Positions 38,541 through 50,167 are shown, counted from the stretch's first letter. The stretch: DNA of 64,000 nucleotides from Candidatus Binatia bacterium (GCA_036563615.1 DATCMB010000009.1:62001-126000), one strand, 5' to 3'. Program-made: numbers and translations. The notes: generated from the letters alone by a model not told the origin.

Positions 38541-39316
38541 GCGCGGAAGGCACGTCGTCGCCGCGGCTCGACGCGGCGCCGGAGAGCACGACGTCAAGCA
38601 AGCAGGCCGCAGGTCGTGACGCCGGGCAGGCGAGCGCGCCGGCTGCGGGTCACGACGCCGCGCAGACGGGCGCACCCGCCGCGGAGCACGACGTCGCGCT
38701 GCCGCCCGCGCCGACGACGACCGCGGGCGCGCAGATCCGCCGCTTCCTCGGCACCATCACCCTGCGTCAAGCAATCGTGCTGTACGCCGAGGAGTGGATC
38801 GGCTCGCTGCTGCGCGGCATCCCGAGCATGCTCGGCTTCGCGCTGCGCGCGTGGTTCTACCGGCTGCTGTTCGCGCACTGGGGCGGCTTCGGCTTCATCT
38901 GCCGCAACGTCAACTTCATTCACTCGTACGGCATCCGGATCGGGCGCAACTACCACATCAACACCGGCTGCCTGTTCGACGGACGCGGCGGGCTCACGAT
39001 CGGCGACAACGTGCTGATCGGGCCGAACGTGGTGATCGTCAGCTCGCAGCACCACTGGTCGGATCCGTCGCTGCCGATCATCCAGCAGGGCCACCGCAGC
39101 GCGCCGATCGTGATCGGCGACGACGTCTGGATCGGCGCCAACTCGGTGGTCACGCCGGGGGTGACGATCGCGACCGGCACGGTGGTCGGCTCGGGCTCGG
39201 TGGTGACGAAGTCGACCGAGCCCTACACCATCGTCGCCGGGGTGCCGGCGCGCGTCATCGGACGGCGCGAGCGGCCGCCCGCGTCGGCGACGGCTAGCGA
39301 TCCCGCCGCGCGCTGA
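38537..39316 (+). CDS. Left-handed beta-helix (hexapeptide) O-acetyltransferase
   Basis: The 259-residue protein has a low-complexity N-terminal region of about 70 residues, then a membrane-near helix and a hexapeptide-repeat domain (IRIGRNYHINTGCLF, LTIGDNVLIGPNVVIV, VIGDDVWIGANSVVTPGV). SSQHHW carries the catalytic-type His. It should transfer an acetyl or other acyl group to a sugar or lipid. Residues 24-59 contain three 12-residue repeats beginning AAGRD, AAGHD and AAEHD. Two CGTCAAGCA copies lie in this gene. It is coupled to the preceding methyltransferase gene by ATGA. Confidence 0.88.
   Translation: MSAEGTSSPRLDAAPESTTSSKQAAGRDAGQASAPAAGHDAAQTGAPAAEHDVALPPAPTTTAGAQIRRFLGTITLRQAIVLYAEEWIGSLLRGIPSMLGFALRAWFYRLLFAHWGGFGFICRNVNFIHSYGIRIGRNYHINTGCLFDGRGGLTIGDNVLIGPNVVIVSSQHHWSDPSLPIIQQGHRSAPIVIGDDVWIGANSVVTPGVTIATGTVVGSGSVVTKSTEPYTIVAGVPARVIGRRERPPASATASDPAAR
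38592..38773 (+). repeat. Two copies of the 9-mer CGTCAAGCA (part of an eleven-copy set)
   Basis: CGTCAAGCA occurs at 38592-38600 and 38765-38773 here. The other copies are at 7370, 25350 and 39877 (+), and as TGCTTGACG at 2641, 11307, 12773, 29762, 47148 and 48477. Most lie in coding sequence and use codons that are rare in this DNA, such as CAA, GCA, TCA and TTG. The next base is A or T in nine of eleven. No strand preference is evident. Confidence 0.7.
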
Positions 39317-39333
39317 CGGCGATCGCTGACGAC

Positions 39334-39359
39334 GCGCGGGCGCTACCCGAGCGCCGCGC
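39334..39359. terminator. Possible terminator between convergent acetyltransferase and desaturase genes
   Basis: GCGCGGGCGCT (39334-39344) pairs with AGCGCCGCGC (39350-39359) with one bulged base and a 5-base loop. It overlaps the last codons of the desaturase gene, so it may be a by-product of coding sequence. Confidence 0.3.
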
Positions 39360-40281
39360 GACGCTCCGGCGTGCGCGCGGCCAGCGCCGCGAGCGTCGCG
39401 ACGTACCCGGCGCGCGGCGCCAGCGACCGGTCACCCTCCGCGATCAGCTCCTCGGTCGCCGCGCGCAGGCGGTACGACGGGATCGCCGGCTCGAGGTGGT
39501 GCGTCGCGTGCTCGGCGAAGCCGTAGCAGCCGAAGACGAGACGCCCGAGCGGACCGCAGGCGAAGTTGCGCAGCGCCGCGCGCCCGACGACCGTCGCGCC
39601 GTCGTCGCCGATCTGGTGCTCGGCGATCGTGCGCAGGGAGGCGACGAACAGCGTGAGCGACGCGATGCCGTAGGCGTAAATCGCCCAGGCGCACGCCGCC
39701 GCGATCACGCTCGCGCCAAGCTCGCCGTCGCGCGCGACGAGCGCGGTGAGCAGCAGCGACGCGGCGAGCGCGACCTGCACCACGACGACGCGCGGCAGCC
39801 AGGCGGCCGGCGAGCGCGCTGCGTCCTGATCGCCGGTCCCGCGCGTCGAGCGGAACTTCGCCGCCGCCTCGCGCAGCGTCAAGCAACGTCCGAGGAAGCG
39901 CAGCATCCCCGCGCCGCGGACGTCGATCAGGTACGCGTCCTTGGTGTCGCCCTCGACGCCGAGGTGACGGTGGTGACGCCAGTGCCGCTGCCGGTAGACC
40001 TCGAAGTCGGCGAGCGTCAGCGGCCCGAGCAGCCAGCCGCCGAGCAGCTCGCACGCCCAGCGACGGCGGAAGACGTGGTTGTGCGCGGTCTCGTGCATCA
40101 GGTTCAGCAGCCCGTGCATGCCGACGCCGAACCAGATCCACAGCGGCACGAGCAGCCAGCTCGGGCCGACGATCGCGGCGAGGTAGAGCGGTGTCGCGAC
40201 GAACGCGAGGTGGGCGAGCACCACCGCGAGCGACACGGCGTCGGAGCGCTTCGCGAGGTGCTTGCGCAGCGCGGGCTGCAC
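39343..40281 (-). CDS. Membrane fatty acid desaturase/hydroxylase
   Basis: The 312-residue protein has the three histidine boxes of membrane diiron desaturases: HETAHNH, RHWRHHRH and HATHHLEP, set between about four membrane segments. It should introduce a double bond or hydroxyl into an acyl or lipid chain. The GTG start at 40281 has CGGAGG 6 bases before it and begins 1 base before the stop of the upstream methyltransferase, so both are probably co-translated. One CGTCAAGCA copy lies in this gene (39877-39885) and is read as TGC TTG ACG on the gene's strand. Confidence 0.9.
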   Translation of the reverse strand: MQPALRKHLAKRSDAVSLAVVLAHLAFVATPLYLAAIVGPSWLLVPLWIWFGVGMHGLLNLMHETAHNHVFRRRWACELLGGWLLGPLTLADFEVYRQRHWRHHRHLGVEGDTKDAYLIDVRGAGMLRFLGRCLTLREAAAKFRSTRGTGDQDAARSPAAWLPRVVVVQVALAASLLLTALVARDGELGASVIAAACAWAIYAYGIASLTLFVASLRTIAEHQIGDDGATVVGRAALRNFACGPLGRLVFGCYGFAEHATHHLEPAIPSYRLRAATEELIAEGDRSLAPRAGYVATLAALAARTPERRAALG

Positions 40282-40282
40282 C

Positions 40283-41215
40283 TCACGCCTCCGGCTTGCG
40301 CGCCGCGAAGTCGACCACCGCCGGCGCGCCCGACAGCAGGTCGATCGGCGACAGCGCCGCCGCCACGCCGAGCCACGCGAGCCAGCCGAAGCCCTGACGC
40401 ACGAGCACGCCCGGCGCGTCGCCGTGACGCACCGACGCGAGGCTCAGCGCGAGGCCCGCTGGATTGAAGGTTCCCTCGATGGCGACGTCGCGCAGCCCGG
40501 CGCGCTCGAGCAGGCGGCGCAGACCGTCGGGCGAGAAGACGATCGTGTGGCGCGGCGCGTGGTAGCCGCTCCAGCGCGTCTTGAACAGCCGGTGCTCGAG
40601 CGAGCCCGCGGCGGGCGTCTGACCCTCGAAGACGCCGCCGGGGAGCAGGCGCTCGCAGAGCCGCGTCAGGGTCGCGAGCGGCTGCGGCAGGTGCTCGATC
40701 ACGTGGTTCATCGTGATCAGCCGGCACTCCGGTAGCACCGCGAGCAGGTCGTCGAGGTCGCCGCGCACGAGGGTGACCGCGCCGGCCGCGAGCTCGATGC
40801 GCTCGGGCCGCGACGCGATCTCGTAGCCGTACCAGCGCCGTCCGGGCAGCTTGCGCGCCGCGTGCACGAGGAAGCCGCCGTCGCCGCAGCCGTAGTCGAG
40901 CACCGCGCCGTCGCCGGTGAGCAGGCGCGCGAGGCGTCGCGCGCGCACGTCGTGACGCATGCGCAGCAGCAGCCCGCCGCCGGTCATGCTGTGGTAGTTG
41001 GGCGGATAGAAGCTCGCGAGCTCGTCCGGGCCCGGCATCGGCTGCTGGTACTCGGAGCCGCACGCGCTGCAGCGGACGTAGGTCGCGCGGTGCGCGAGCC
41101 CGTACTCGTGATCGGGCACCGCGACGCTCTGCAGCGCACCCGCGGGTGCTGCGCCGCACGCGGGGCAGGGCGCTGCCTCGAGCGCGGGCGCCGCTTGCGA
41201 GCTCGCGTGGTCCAT
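40283..41215 (-). CDS. Zn-ribbon SAM-dependent methyltransferase
   Basis: The 310-residue protein has two CxxC pairs (CPACGA and CSACGSEYQQP) forming a Zn ribbon, then a methyltransferase core (AVLDYGCGDGGFLVHA, GYEIASRPERI, ITMNHVIEHLPQP) and a C-terminal hydrophobic stretch. It is a paralogue in design of the 37.6-kb protein, but diverged. It is followed by the desaturase gene on the same strand, and together with the acetyltransferase and second methyltransferase forms a lipid or surface-glycan modification island. The start ATG has no clear ribosome site. Confidence 0.85.
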   Translation of the reverse strand: MDHASSQAAPALEAAPCPACGAAPAGALQSVAVPDHEYGLAHRATYVRCSACGSEYQQPMPGPDELASFYPPNYHSMTGGGLLLRMRHDVRARRLARLLTGDGAVLDYGCGDGGFLVHAARKLPGRRWYGYEIASRPERIELAAGAVTLVRGDLDDLLAVLPECRLITMNHVIEHLPQPLATLTRLCERLLPGGVFEGQTPAAGSLEHRLFKTRWSGYHAPRHTIVFSPDGLRRLLERAGLRDVAIEGTFNPAGLALSLASVRHGDAPGVLVRQGFGWLAWLGVAAALSPIDLLSGAPAVVDFAARKPEA

Positions 41216-41410
41216 CGGCGTGGAAGATGCCGTTCGGAGCCGTCGTGCGCCAGCCGGGCTTGCGCTCGTGCGTGATCGCGCTCGAGCACGCGCGTGCGCG
41301 CCGCACTCTCGCTCTGGCTCGCTCGCAGCGACGGCCCGGGGTGGCGAAGCCACCGCGGCGCGCGCTCGTCTCGTGCGCGCGACGACGCCGCACGCGCCGA
41401 GCGAGGGCGT

Positions 41411-41447
41411 CGGCGGTTGAACCGCCGAGCCAACCCGGTAGGTTGGT
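41411..41447 (+). other. Two adjacent inverted repeats in the leader of the Mrp operon
   Basis: CGGCGGTT-g-AACCGCCG (41411-41427) is followed directly by GCCAACC (41429-41435), a 5-base loop and GGTTGGT (41441-41447). They lie about 185 bases upstream of mrpA in a 415-bp stretch with no gene. They could be a structured RNA leader or operator; I recognise no known riboswitch. Confidence 0.35.
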
Positions 41448-41630
41448 TGCGGCGTCCTCGCCGGGCGTCACTTTTCCCGTCTCACGGAAGACGCACGTCG
41501 GACGGAGACGGCCCCTGGAGCGTGTGGTGAGCCTGCTGGTCTCGTCGTGCTTGGTCGTCCTCGCGCGCGTCACGCGCCGCCCGCCCTCGAGCCGCCGTCG
41601 TCGCCGGTCGCGCGGCTCGGGGCTCGCGCC

Positions 41631-43877
41631 GTGAGCGGGCGCGCGGCGGGGTGGCTGCTCGCCGCCGTCCTCGCCGCGTCGTTTCTCTACCTGCTCGGCT
41701 TCGTCGGCGACGTCGCGGACGGGCGTGCGCTCGTCCGCTCGTACGCGTGGGCGCCGACGCTCGGGATCGCGCTGTCGTTCGCGCTCGACGGGCTGAGCCT
41801 GCCGTTCGCGCTGCTCATCACCGGCGTCGGCGCGCTCGTCGTCGTGTACGCGAACGGCTACCTCGACGGGCATCCCTACCTGCTCCGCTTCCACGCGCTA
41901 CTGGCGCTGTTCGCGGCCTCGATGCTCGGGCTCGTCCTCGCCGACGACCTGATCACGCTGTTCGTCTGCTGGGAGCTGACGAGCATCAGCTCGTACTTCC
42001 TGATCGGCTTCGAGCACGATCGGGAGTCGGCGCGCGCGTCGGCGCTGCAGGCGCTGCTGGTGACGAGCGCGGGCGGGCTCGCGCTGCTCGCGGCCTTCCT
42101 GCTCCTCCGTCAGGTCGGCGGCAGCTTCGAGCTCTCCGCGCTGCTGCAGGACGGCGACGCGGTGCGCGCGCACGCGCTCTACGTGCCGATCGTCCTGCTG
42201 GTGCTCGCGGGCGCCTTCACCAAGTCGGCGCAGGTGCCGTTCCACTTCTGGCTCCCGGGCGCCATGGCGGCGCCGACTCCCGTCAGCGCCTACCTGCATT
42301 CGGCGACCATGGTGAAGGCCGGCGTCTACCTGCTGGCGCGCCTGACGCCGATTCTCGGCGGCACGGATCTTTGGTTTGTCAGCCTGACCACGGTTGGAGC
42401 GGTCACCATGGTGGTGGGTGCGGTCCTGTCGCTCCGCGAGACCGACCTGAAGCTCGTGCTCGCGCAGCTCACGGTGAGCGCGCTCGGCATCCTCGTCCTG
42501 TTCGTCGGCCTCGGGACGCCCGCGGCGCTGCTCGCGGCGCTGGTCTTCCTGCTCGCGCACGCGCTCTACAAGGGCGCGCTCTTCCTCGTCGTCGGCATCG
42601 TCGATCACGAGGCGGGGACGCGCGACGTCGAGCGGCTCGGGGCGCTGCGCACGGCGATGCCGCTCACGACCGCGATCGCGCTGCTCGCCGGAGCCTCGCT
42701 CGCGGCGCTGCCGCCGACGCTCGGCTTCGTCGGCAAGGAAGCGCTGCTCGACGTCTCGCTCGGCGGACCCGGCGCCGCGACGCTGCGCAGCGCGGCGCTC
42801 GTGCTCGCGAGCACGATCTTCGTCGCTGCGGCGGGGATCGTCGCGCTGCAGCCGTTCTTCGGCCGCGCGCCCGCGGATGAAGCAGCCGAGGCGCACGAGG
42901 CGTCGCCGACGCTGTGGCTCGGGCCGCTCGTGCTCGCGGCGCTCGGCGTGCTCTTCGGCGTGTGGCCGGCGCTGGTCGACGAGGCGCTCGTGCGGCCGGC
43001 GGCGCACGCCGTGGTGCGACAGCCGATCGCAGGGAGGCTCTCTTCCTGGCCCGGCCTGCATCTCGCGCTCGCGCTGAGCGCGGCGTCGGTCGTCTGCGGC
43101 GTCGTGCTCTACGCGCTGCGGGACCGGGTGCGCAGCGCGACGACGCGGCTGCGGATCGACGCCGCGTGGGGGCCGCAGCGCTGGTACGGGCGGATCTTCG
43201 CCGGCGTGATGCGCCTCGCCGAGCTCCAGACGCGGCTCCTGCAGAACGGCTACCTGCGCGCTTACCTGATGGTGATCGTCGCGACGACCGTGCTGCTCGC
43301 CGGCGGCGCCCTGCTGCTCGACGGCGACGTCGCCGACGTGGTCCCCAAGTTCGACCTCGCCTTTCACGAGTGGGTCGTTGCCGCACTGATCCCGACGGGC
43401 GCGGTCGCCGCGATCACGGCGCGCTCGCGTCTCGCCGCCGTCGCCGCGCTCGGCGTCGTCGGCTACGGCGTCGGCCTGATCTTCGTCCTGTTCGGCGCGC
43501 CCGACCTCGCGATGACGCAGTTCATGGTCGAGACCCTGACCGTCATCCTGCTCGTCCTGGTCTTCTACCACCTGCGCCGCTTCGCGGTGCTGTCGAGCTG
43601 GTCGGCGCTGCTGCGCGACGCGGTCGTCGCCTCGGCGTTCGGCGTGCTGGTCACGGTGATCGTGTTCGTCGGCTCGGCGATCCAGCTCGCGCCCAAGATC
43701 TCGAGCTACTTCGTCGAGCACAGCGTGGACCTCGCGCACGGGCGCAACGTGGTGAACACGCTGCTCGTCGACTTCCGCGCCTTCGACACGCTCGGCGAGA
43801 TCACCGTGCTGTCGGTCGCGGGCGCCGGCGTGTACGCGCTGCTGAAGCTGCGGCCGCGAGGTGAGCAGAAGCGATGA
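41631..43877 (+). CDS. mrpA: Mrp Na+/H+ antiporter subunit A
   Basis: The 748-residue protein is a large proton-channel-type subunit related to NuoL: many membrane segments, with the conserved [34 protein letters not shown] and [19 protein letters not shown] regions. The C-terminal ~150 residues carry the MrpA end segment ([16 protein letters not shown]). It moves H+ in exchange for Na+ as part of the multi-subunit complex. GTG 41631 was chosen because it places the first hydrophobic segment at the start; frame continues upstream. It overlaps mrpB (ATGA). Confidence 0.93.
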   Translation: MSGRAAGWLLAAVLAASFLYLLGFVGDVADGRALVRSYAWAPTLGIALSFALDGLSLPFALLITGVGALVVVYANGYLDGHPYLLRFHALLALFAASMLGLVLADDLITLFVCWELTSISSYFLIGFEHDRESARASALQALLVTSAGGLALLAAFLLLRQVGGSFELSALLQDGDAVRAHALYVPIVLLVLAGAFTKSAQVPFHFWLPGAMAAPTPVSAYLHSATMVKAGVYLLARLTPILGGTDLWFVSLTTVGAVTMVVGAVLSLRETDLKLVLAQLTVSALGILVLFVGLGTPAALLAALVFLLAHALYKGALFLVVGIVDHEAGTRDVERLGALRTAMPLTTAIALLAGASLAALPPTLGFVGKEALLDVSLGGPGAATLRSAALVLASTIFVAAAGIVALQPFFGRAPADEAAEAHEASPTLWLGPLVLAALGVLFGVWPALVDEALVRPAAHAVVRQPIAGRLSSWPGLHLALALSAASVVCGVVLYALRDRVRSATTRLRIDAAWGPQRWYGRIFAGVMRLAELQTRLLQNGYLRAYLMVIVATTVLLAGGALLLDGDVADVVPKFDLAFHEWVVAALIPTGAVAAITARSRLAAVAALGVVGYGVGLIFVLFGAPDLAMTQFMVETLTVILLVLVFYHLRRFAVLSSWSALLRDAVVASAFGVLVTVIVFVGSAIQLAPKISSYFVEHSVDLAHGRNVVNTLLVDFRAFDTLGEITVLSVAGAGVYALLKLRPRGEQKR

Positions 43878-44287
43878 CCTCGCTGATCCTCTCCGCTGCG
43901 GCGCGCTACCTGCTGCCGCTGCTGCTGATGTTCTCGGTGTTCATCCTGATCCGCGGTCACGACGCGCCGGGCGGCGGCTTCATCGGCGGGCTGATCGCGG
44001 CCGCGGCGTTCGCCTTGAACGCGTTCGGCTTCGGCGTCGAGGCGACGCGGCGCACGCTGCGCGTCGATCCGCGCACGCTGGTGCCGGTCGGGCTGCTGCT
44101 CGCGCTCGGCAGCGGCGTCGTTCCGCTGCTCGTCGGCGAGCCGTTTCTCACCGGCGTCTGGGAGGTGATCGACATCCCGGGCGTCGGGACGCTGCTCCTC
44201 GGCACGCCGCTGCTGTTCGACATCGGCGTCTACCTGGTCGTCCTCGGCGTGACGCTGACGATGATCCTGACGCTCGCGGAGGAGTAG
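43874..44287 (+). CDS. mrpB: Mrp antiporter subunit B
   Basis: The 137-residue, four-segment membrane protein matches MnhB/MrpB, with [19 protein letters not shown] as the signature loop. It is part of the complex needed for Na+/H+ exchange. The start overlaps the mrpA stop (ATGA at 43874-43877), indicating coupling. Confidence 0.94.
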   Translation: MTSLILSAAARYLLPLLLMFSVFILIRGHDAPGGGFIGGLIAAAAFALNAFGFGVEATRRTLRVDPRTLVPVGLLLALGSGVVPLLVGEPFLTGVWEVIDIPGVGTLLLGTPLLFDIGVYLVVLGVTLTMILTLAEE

Positions 44288-44298
44288 CGGAGCCGAGC

Positions 44299-44643
44299 AT
44301 GGAAGCCGTCCTCGCGTTCGTCATCGGCTCGCTCTACTCGGCCGGGCTCTTCATGATGCTGCGCCGCAGCGCCGTGAAGCTGGTGATCGGCATCGGGCTG
44401 CTCGGACACGCGGCGAACCTCCTGATCTTCACGATCGCCGGGCTGACCCGGGCGCGGCCGCCGATCGTCGGTGAGACGGGCGACGTGTTCGCGCCGGTCG
44501 CGGATCCCCTGCCGCAGGCGCTGATCCTCACCGCGATCGTGATCGGCTTCGCCGTGCAGGCGTTCGCCGTCGTGCTCATCCACCGCGTGATCGAGACCGT
44601 CGGCACCGACGATCTCGACGAGATGAAGGCGACCGACACGTGA
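44299..44643 (+). CDS. mrpC: Mrp antiporter subunit C
   Basis: The 114-residue NuoK-like protein has three membrane segments ([54 protein letters not shown]). The conserved [13 protein letters not shown] phrase marks MrpC. It starts 11 bases after mrpB and ends overlapping mrpD. Confidence 0.94.
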   Translation: MEAVLAFVIGSLYSAGLFMMLRRSAVKLVIGIGLLGHAANLLIFTIAGLTRARPPIVGETGDVFAPVADPLPQALILTAIVIGFAVQAFAVVLIHRVIETVGTDDLDEMKATDT

Positions 44644-46187
44644 ATTTCCTCTTGATCGCGCCGGTGCTGATCCCGCTCGCGGCGGCGGCGGTGTCGATGC
44701 TGCTCTGGAGGTGGCGTCGGCCGCAGCGCGTGCTCGCGGTCGTGGCGACGGGGCTGCTGCTGCTCGCGAGCCTGCTCCTGCTGCGCTCGGTGTGGCGCGA
44801 CGGCATCCAGGCCGCGCAGATGGGCGGCTGGCCGGCGCCGTACGGCATCACGCTGGTCGCCGACCTGTTCAGCGCGATCATGGTCGTGCTCGCCGGCCTC
44901 ATGGGGTTCGCGGTCGCCGTGTACTCGCTCGCCGCGATGGACCCGGGGCGCGAGCGCTTCGGCTACTACCCGCTGCTGCACGTCCTGCTGATGGGCGTCT
45001 GCGGCGCGTTCCTCACCGGCGACCTGTTCAACCTCTACGTCTGGTTCGAGGTCATGCTGATGGCGTCCTTCGTGCTCATGGCTCTCGGCGGAGAGCGCGC
45101 GCAGATGGAGGGCGCCATCAAGTACGTGACGATCAACCTGGTCGCGTCGGCGCTCTTTCTCGCCGCCGTCGGCATGCTCTACGGCGTCGTCGGCACGCTG
45201 AACATGGCGGATCTCGCGGAGCGCGTGCGGCTCGCGCCGCAGTCGCCGCTGCTGACGACGATCGCGCTGCTGTTCCTGGTCGCCTTCGGGATCAAGGCGG
45301 CGGTCTTCCCGCTCTTCTTCTGGCTGCCGGCGTCGTACCACACGCCGCCGGTCGCGGTGTCGGCGATCTTCGCGGGGCTTTTGACCAAGGTCGGCGTGTA
45401 CGCCTTGATCCGCGTCTTCACGCTCGTCTTCGTGCAGGACACGGCCTACACGCACGGGATCATTCTGGCTCTTTCTGGTTTGACGATGGTGACCGGGGTG
45501 CTCGGCGCGGTCGCGCAGAACGAGTTCCGCCGCGTGCTCTCCTTCCACATCGTGAGCCAGATCGGCTACATGATCCTCGGCCTCGGTCTGTTCACGACCG
45601 CGGGGCTCGCGGGGTCGATCTTCTACATCGTCCACCACATCGTGGTGAAGACGAACCTCTTCCTGGTGAGCGGCGTCGTCCACTTCCGTCGCGGCACGTA
45701 CGAGCTGAAGAGGCTCGGCGGGCTGTACGCGGAGAGCCCCGGGCTGTCGCTCGCGTTTCTCGTGCCCGCGCTGTCGCTCGCCGGGCTGCCGCCGCTGTCG
45801 GGCTTCTTCGCCAAGCTGACGCTCGTGCAGGCGGGCCTCGAGGCGGAGCGCTACGTGCTCGTCGCGACGGCGCTCGTGGTCGGGCTCTTGACGCTGCTGT
45901 CGATGACCAAGATCTGGGCGGAGGCGTTCTGGAAGCCGCTGCCCGAGCCGACGGACGCGGCAGAGGACGCGTCACCGTCGGCCGTGACGGACGCGCCGAC
46001 GCCCGACGCGCCAGCGCCCGGCGGGCCGGCGTCGCGCCTGCTGCTCGCGCCGATCGTGCTGCTCGCGCTGGTGACGGTCTCGATCGGCTTCGCGGTCGAG
46101 CCGATCTACGTGCTCGCTGCGCGCGCCGCGGAGCAGCTGATGGATCCGGGCGAGTACATCCGGGTCGTGATGCAAAGGGGGTCGTGA
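44640..46187 (+). CDS. mrpD: Mrp antiporter subunit D
   Basis: The 515-residue NuoM/N-like subunit has the expected membrane topology with [18 protein letters not shown], the Lys-bearing [15 protein letters not shown], and [16 protein letters not shown]. It is a second proton-translocating-type subunit. A Pro/Ala/Asp-rich loop (about residues 440-465) between the last helices is low complexity. GTG start overlaps the mrpC stop (GTGA). Confidence 0.94.
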   Translation: MNFLLIAPVLIPLAAAAVSMLLWRWRRPQRVLAVVATGLLLLASLLLLRSVWRDGIQAAQMGGWPAPYGITLVADLFSAIMVVLAGLMGFAVAVYSLAAMDPGRERFGYYPLLHVLLMGVCGAFLTGDLFNLYVWFEVMLMASFVLMALGGERAQMEGAIKYVTINLVASALFLAAVGMLYGVVGTLNMADLAERVRLAPQSPLLTTIALLFLVAFGIKAAVFPLFFWLPASYHTPPVAVSAIFAGLLTKVGVYALIRVFTLVFVQDTAYTHGIILALSGLTMVTGVLGAVAQNEFRRVLSFHIVSQIGYMILGLGLFTTAGLAGSIFYIVHHIVVKTNLFLVSGVVHFRRGTYELKRLGGLYAESPGLSLAFLVPALSLAGLPPLSGFFAKLTLVQAGLEAERYVLVATALVVGLLTLLSMTKIWAEAFWKPLPEPTDAAEDASPSAVTDAPTPDAPAPGGPASRLLLAPIVLLALVTVSIGFAVEPIYVLAARAAEQLMDPGEYIRVVMQRGS

Positions 46188-46190
46188 GCC

Positions 46191-46658
46191 GTGTTTCTTT
46201 GGAATCTTCTGCTTGCGCTCGCGTGGGCGGCCGTCACCGGCCGCTTCTCCTTGAGCAACGTGCTGGTCGGGATGGTCCTCGGCTACCTCGCGCTGTTCGT
46301 CGCGCAGCCGATCATGGGCCCGACGAACTACTTCCGGCGGATCCACCGCGCGATCGCGTTCGCGATCGTCTACATCCGCGAGCTGATCCTCTCGAACCTG
46401 CGCGTGGCCTACGACGTGCTGACCCCGAAGCCGCGCATCCGGCCCGGCGTGCTCGCGATTCCGCTCGACGCGAAGACCGACGCCGAGATCACCATGCTCG
46501 CGAACCTGCTGACGCTCACGCCCGGCAGCGTCAGCCTCGACGTGTCGACCGACCGCCGCTTCCTCTACCTGCACGCGATGTACATCGACGACGTCGAGGA
46601 CTACCGCCGCACGGTGAAGCGTACCGTCGAGCGCCGGGTGCTCGAGGTGCTGCGATGA
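46191..46658 (+). CDS. mrpE: Mrp antiporter subunit E
   Basis: The 155-residue product matches MnhE/MrpE: two N-terminal membrane segments, [19 protein letters not shown], and a soluble end with [16 protein letters not shown]. It starts at GTG 46191 four bases after mrpD and overlaps mrpF by 4 bases. It is needed for assembly of the antiporter. Confidence 0.92.
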   Translation: MFLWNLLLALAWAAVTGRFSLSNVLVGMVLGYLALFVAQPIMGPTNYFRRIHRAIAFAIVYIRELILSNLRVAYDVLTPKPRIRPGVLAIPLDAKTDAEITMLANLLTLTPGSVSLDVSTDRRFLYLHAMYIDDVEDYRRTVKRTVERRVLEVLR

Positions 46659-46939
46659 CGCCGCCGGTCTTCGACTCGCTCGCGGCGCAGGTCGCGCTGT
46701 CGATGACGGTCGTGGGGCTGGTGCTCGCGGTCGTGCGGCTGATCCTCGGACCCAGCCTGCCGGACCGCGTCGTGGCGCTCGACCTGATCTCGATCCTGGT
46801 CGCCGCCGCGACCGCGATCTATGCGTTCGGCACCGATCAGGCGATCTTCCTCGACGTCGCGATCGTGCTGGCGCTGATCGCGTTCCTCGGCACCGTGGCG
46901 TTCGCCCGCTACGTCGAGATGCGAGGGCGCGGTGACTGA
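46655..46939 (+). CDS. mrpF: Mrp antiporter subunit F
   Basis: The 94-residue, three-segment protein has the MnhF pattern LGPSLPDRVVALDLIS and AIFLDVAIVLALIAFLGTVA. Start and stop overlap mrpE and mrpG. Confidence 0.92.
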   Translation: MTPPVFDSLAAQVALSMTVVGLVLAVVRLILGPSLPDRVVALDLISILVAAATAIYAFGTDQAIFLDVAIVLALIAFLGTVAFARYVEMRGRGD

Positions 46940-47765
46940 GGCGATCGGCTCCGCGCTGCTCCTCACCGGAGCGTCGTTCGCGCTGCTCGCGGGCATCGGC
47001 GTGCTGCGCATGCCCGACCTCTTCATGCGCATGCAGGCGGCGACGAAAGCGTCGACGCTCGGCATCGGCTGCATCCTGCTCGCGGTGGCGCTGCACTTCG
47101 GCGAGCTCGGCATCGCGTCGCGCGCGCTCGCGGCGATCATCTTCGTATGCTTGACGGCGCCGGTCGCGGCGCACGTCATCGCCCGCGCGTCGTACTTCGT
47201 CGGCGTGCCGCTGTGGCAGGGGACGATCATCGACGAGCTGCGCGGCCACTACGACCGTCGCACGCACCGGCTCGCGCGTCCCGACGATCCGTTCGCCGTG
47301 CTGCCGATGACGGTCGACCTGAACCGGCTCGCCGGGCACGTCGTGGTCGTCGGCTACGGGCGCGTCGGGCGCCGCATCGGGACGGCGCTCGCGGCGCAGG
47401 GCATCTCGGTCGTCGTGGTCGAGGACGATCGCGACATCGTCGAGAGCCTGCGCGAGGCCGACGTGTCGGCCGTGTTCGGCGACGCGTCGGATCCGGCGGT
47501 GCTGCTGCAGGCGCACGTGCACCGCGCGAGGATGCTGGTCATCGCCGTGCCCGACACGGTCGACGTGCGGCAGATGGTCGAGACCGCGCGCACCGTCAAT
47601 CCGCAGATCGAGGTCGTGGTGCGCACGCACCGCGACGAGCAGCTGACGGCGCTCGAGGCCGACATCCAGGGCAAGGTCTTCCTCGCCGAGCACGAGCTCG
47701 CGCGGGTGATGATCGAGCACGTGCTCGAGCGCTACGAGGCCGAGCGGCGGCGCGGCAAGGAGTGA
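46932..47765 (+). CDS. mrpG: Mrp antiporter subunit G fused to a TrkA-N (RCK) domain
   Basis: Residues 1-115 are a MnhG/MrpG subunit (LLAGIGVLRMPDLFMRMQAATKASTLG, three membrane segments; APVAAHVIARASY at the end). After a short linker, residues about 135-265 form an NAD-binding TrkA-N domain with VVVVGYGRVGRRIG (Gly141, Gly143, Gly146) and acidic Glu164. Normal MrpG is about 100-130 residues, so the extra domain is unusual. TrkA-N domains bind NAD(H) and gate K+ transport; here it may tie antiport to redox state or nucleotides. GTG 46932 overlaps the mrpF stop. One CGTCAAGCA copy (47148-47156) lies in it. Confidence 0.92.
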   Translation: MTEAIGSALLLTGASFALLAGIGVLRMPDLFMRMQAATKASTLGIGCILLAVALHFGELGIASRALAAIIFVCLTAPVAAHVIARASYFVGVPLWQGTIIDELRGHYDRRTHRLARPDDPFAVLPMTVDLNRLAGHVVVVGYGRVGRRIGTALAAQGISVVVVEDDRDIVESLREADVSAVFGDASDPAVLLQAHVHRARMLVIAVPDTVDVRQMVETARTVNPQIEVVVRTHRDEQLTALEADIQGKVFLAEHELARVMIEHVLERYEAERRRGKE

Positions 47766-47831
47766 GCGCGGGCGCGGCGCGCCGCGTGCCCGTCGACGCT
47801 CGGGCGCGAGAGCCCTAGGCGCGCGCGCGGC

Positions 47832-49442
<1,611 letters not shown>

Positions 49443-49674
49443 CTCGGCTCCTCCGTCGTGCGCGCTGGCCGCGCTCCAGCGCGGGGCACCATACGAGCGG
49501 CCTCCTCGCAAGCCCCGGCCGCGCGAGCGCCGCCGCGCACGACCCGGGCCGACGCGTCGGGGCGCGCTCGGGTCGTCGGCAAGGGCGCTTCCCTCGGCTG
49601 TCGATTCCACCCACCCTCGATCGACTACGGGGCGTAGCGGCCGAGGAGCGGCCGCCTCGCAAGGAGGATCGACC

Positions 49675-50118
49675 GTGACGGCAGCGAACCCCTATCTGAT
49701 GTTCGACGGCAACGCCGACGAGGCGTTCGCGTTCTACAAGTCCGTGTTCGGCGGCGAGTTTCCGGTGAAGGTCCGCTACCGGGACATGGGCGGCGGGCCG
49801 CCGGGCGCGAGCCGCGAGGTGCTCGACCGCATCGCCCACGTCGCGCTGCCGATCGGTCCGAACAACATGCTGATGGCGAGTGTCGCCATGCCAGGCGACC
49901 CGCACACGGTCGGCAACAGCTTCTACATCGCGCTGCACCCGGAGAGCGCCGGGGAGGCCGAGCGGATCTTCGCGGCGCTCGCCGAGGGCGGCCGGGTCGA
50001 GATGCCCCTGCAGCGGACCGAGTGGGCGGAGAAGCACGGCCAGTGCGTCGACCGCTTCGGCGTGCAGTGGATGGTGAGCTACGCGGGCGACGTCCAGTTC
50101 CAGCCGCCCGAGGGCTGA
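49675..50118 (+). CDS. VOC-superfamily (PhnB-like) protein
   Basis: The 147-residue protein has the paired beta-alpha-beta folds of glyoxalase/PhnB-like proteins, beginning [16 protein letters not shown] and ending [12 protein letters not shown] ... WMVSYAGDV. The function of this group is unclear; many are small-molecule binding proteins. GTG 49675 has AAGGAGGATCGACC. It is a paralogue of the VOC protein at 63.0 kb, with matching start and end phrases. Confidence 0.88.
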   Translation: MTAANPYLMFDGNADEAFAFYKSVFGGEFPVKVRYRDMGGGPPGASREVLDRIAHVALPIGPNNMLMASVAMPGDPHTVGNSFYIALHPESAGEAERIFAALAEGGRVEMPLQRTEWAEKHGQCVDRFGVQWMVSYAGDVQFQPPEG

Positions 50119-50167
50119 CGCGCGCTGCGGGCTGGCGGAAGGCACGCGCGCTCGGGCGCGGTCGTCT

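Noticed and set aside
34848..38675. A 1275-codon minus-strand open frame across three plus-strand genes
   Set aside because: It covers clear plus-strand genes (acylase, DEAD-box helicase, methyltransferase), has no domain-like pattern and is rich in Arg/His/Asp as expected for an antisense shadow.
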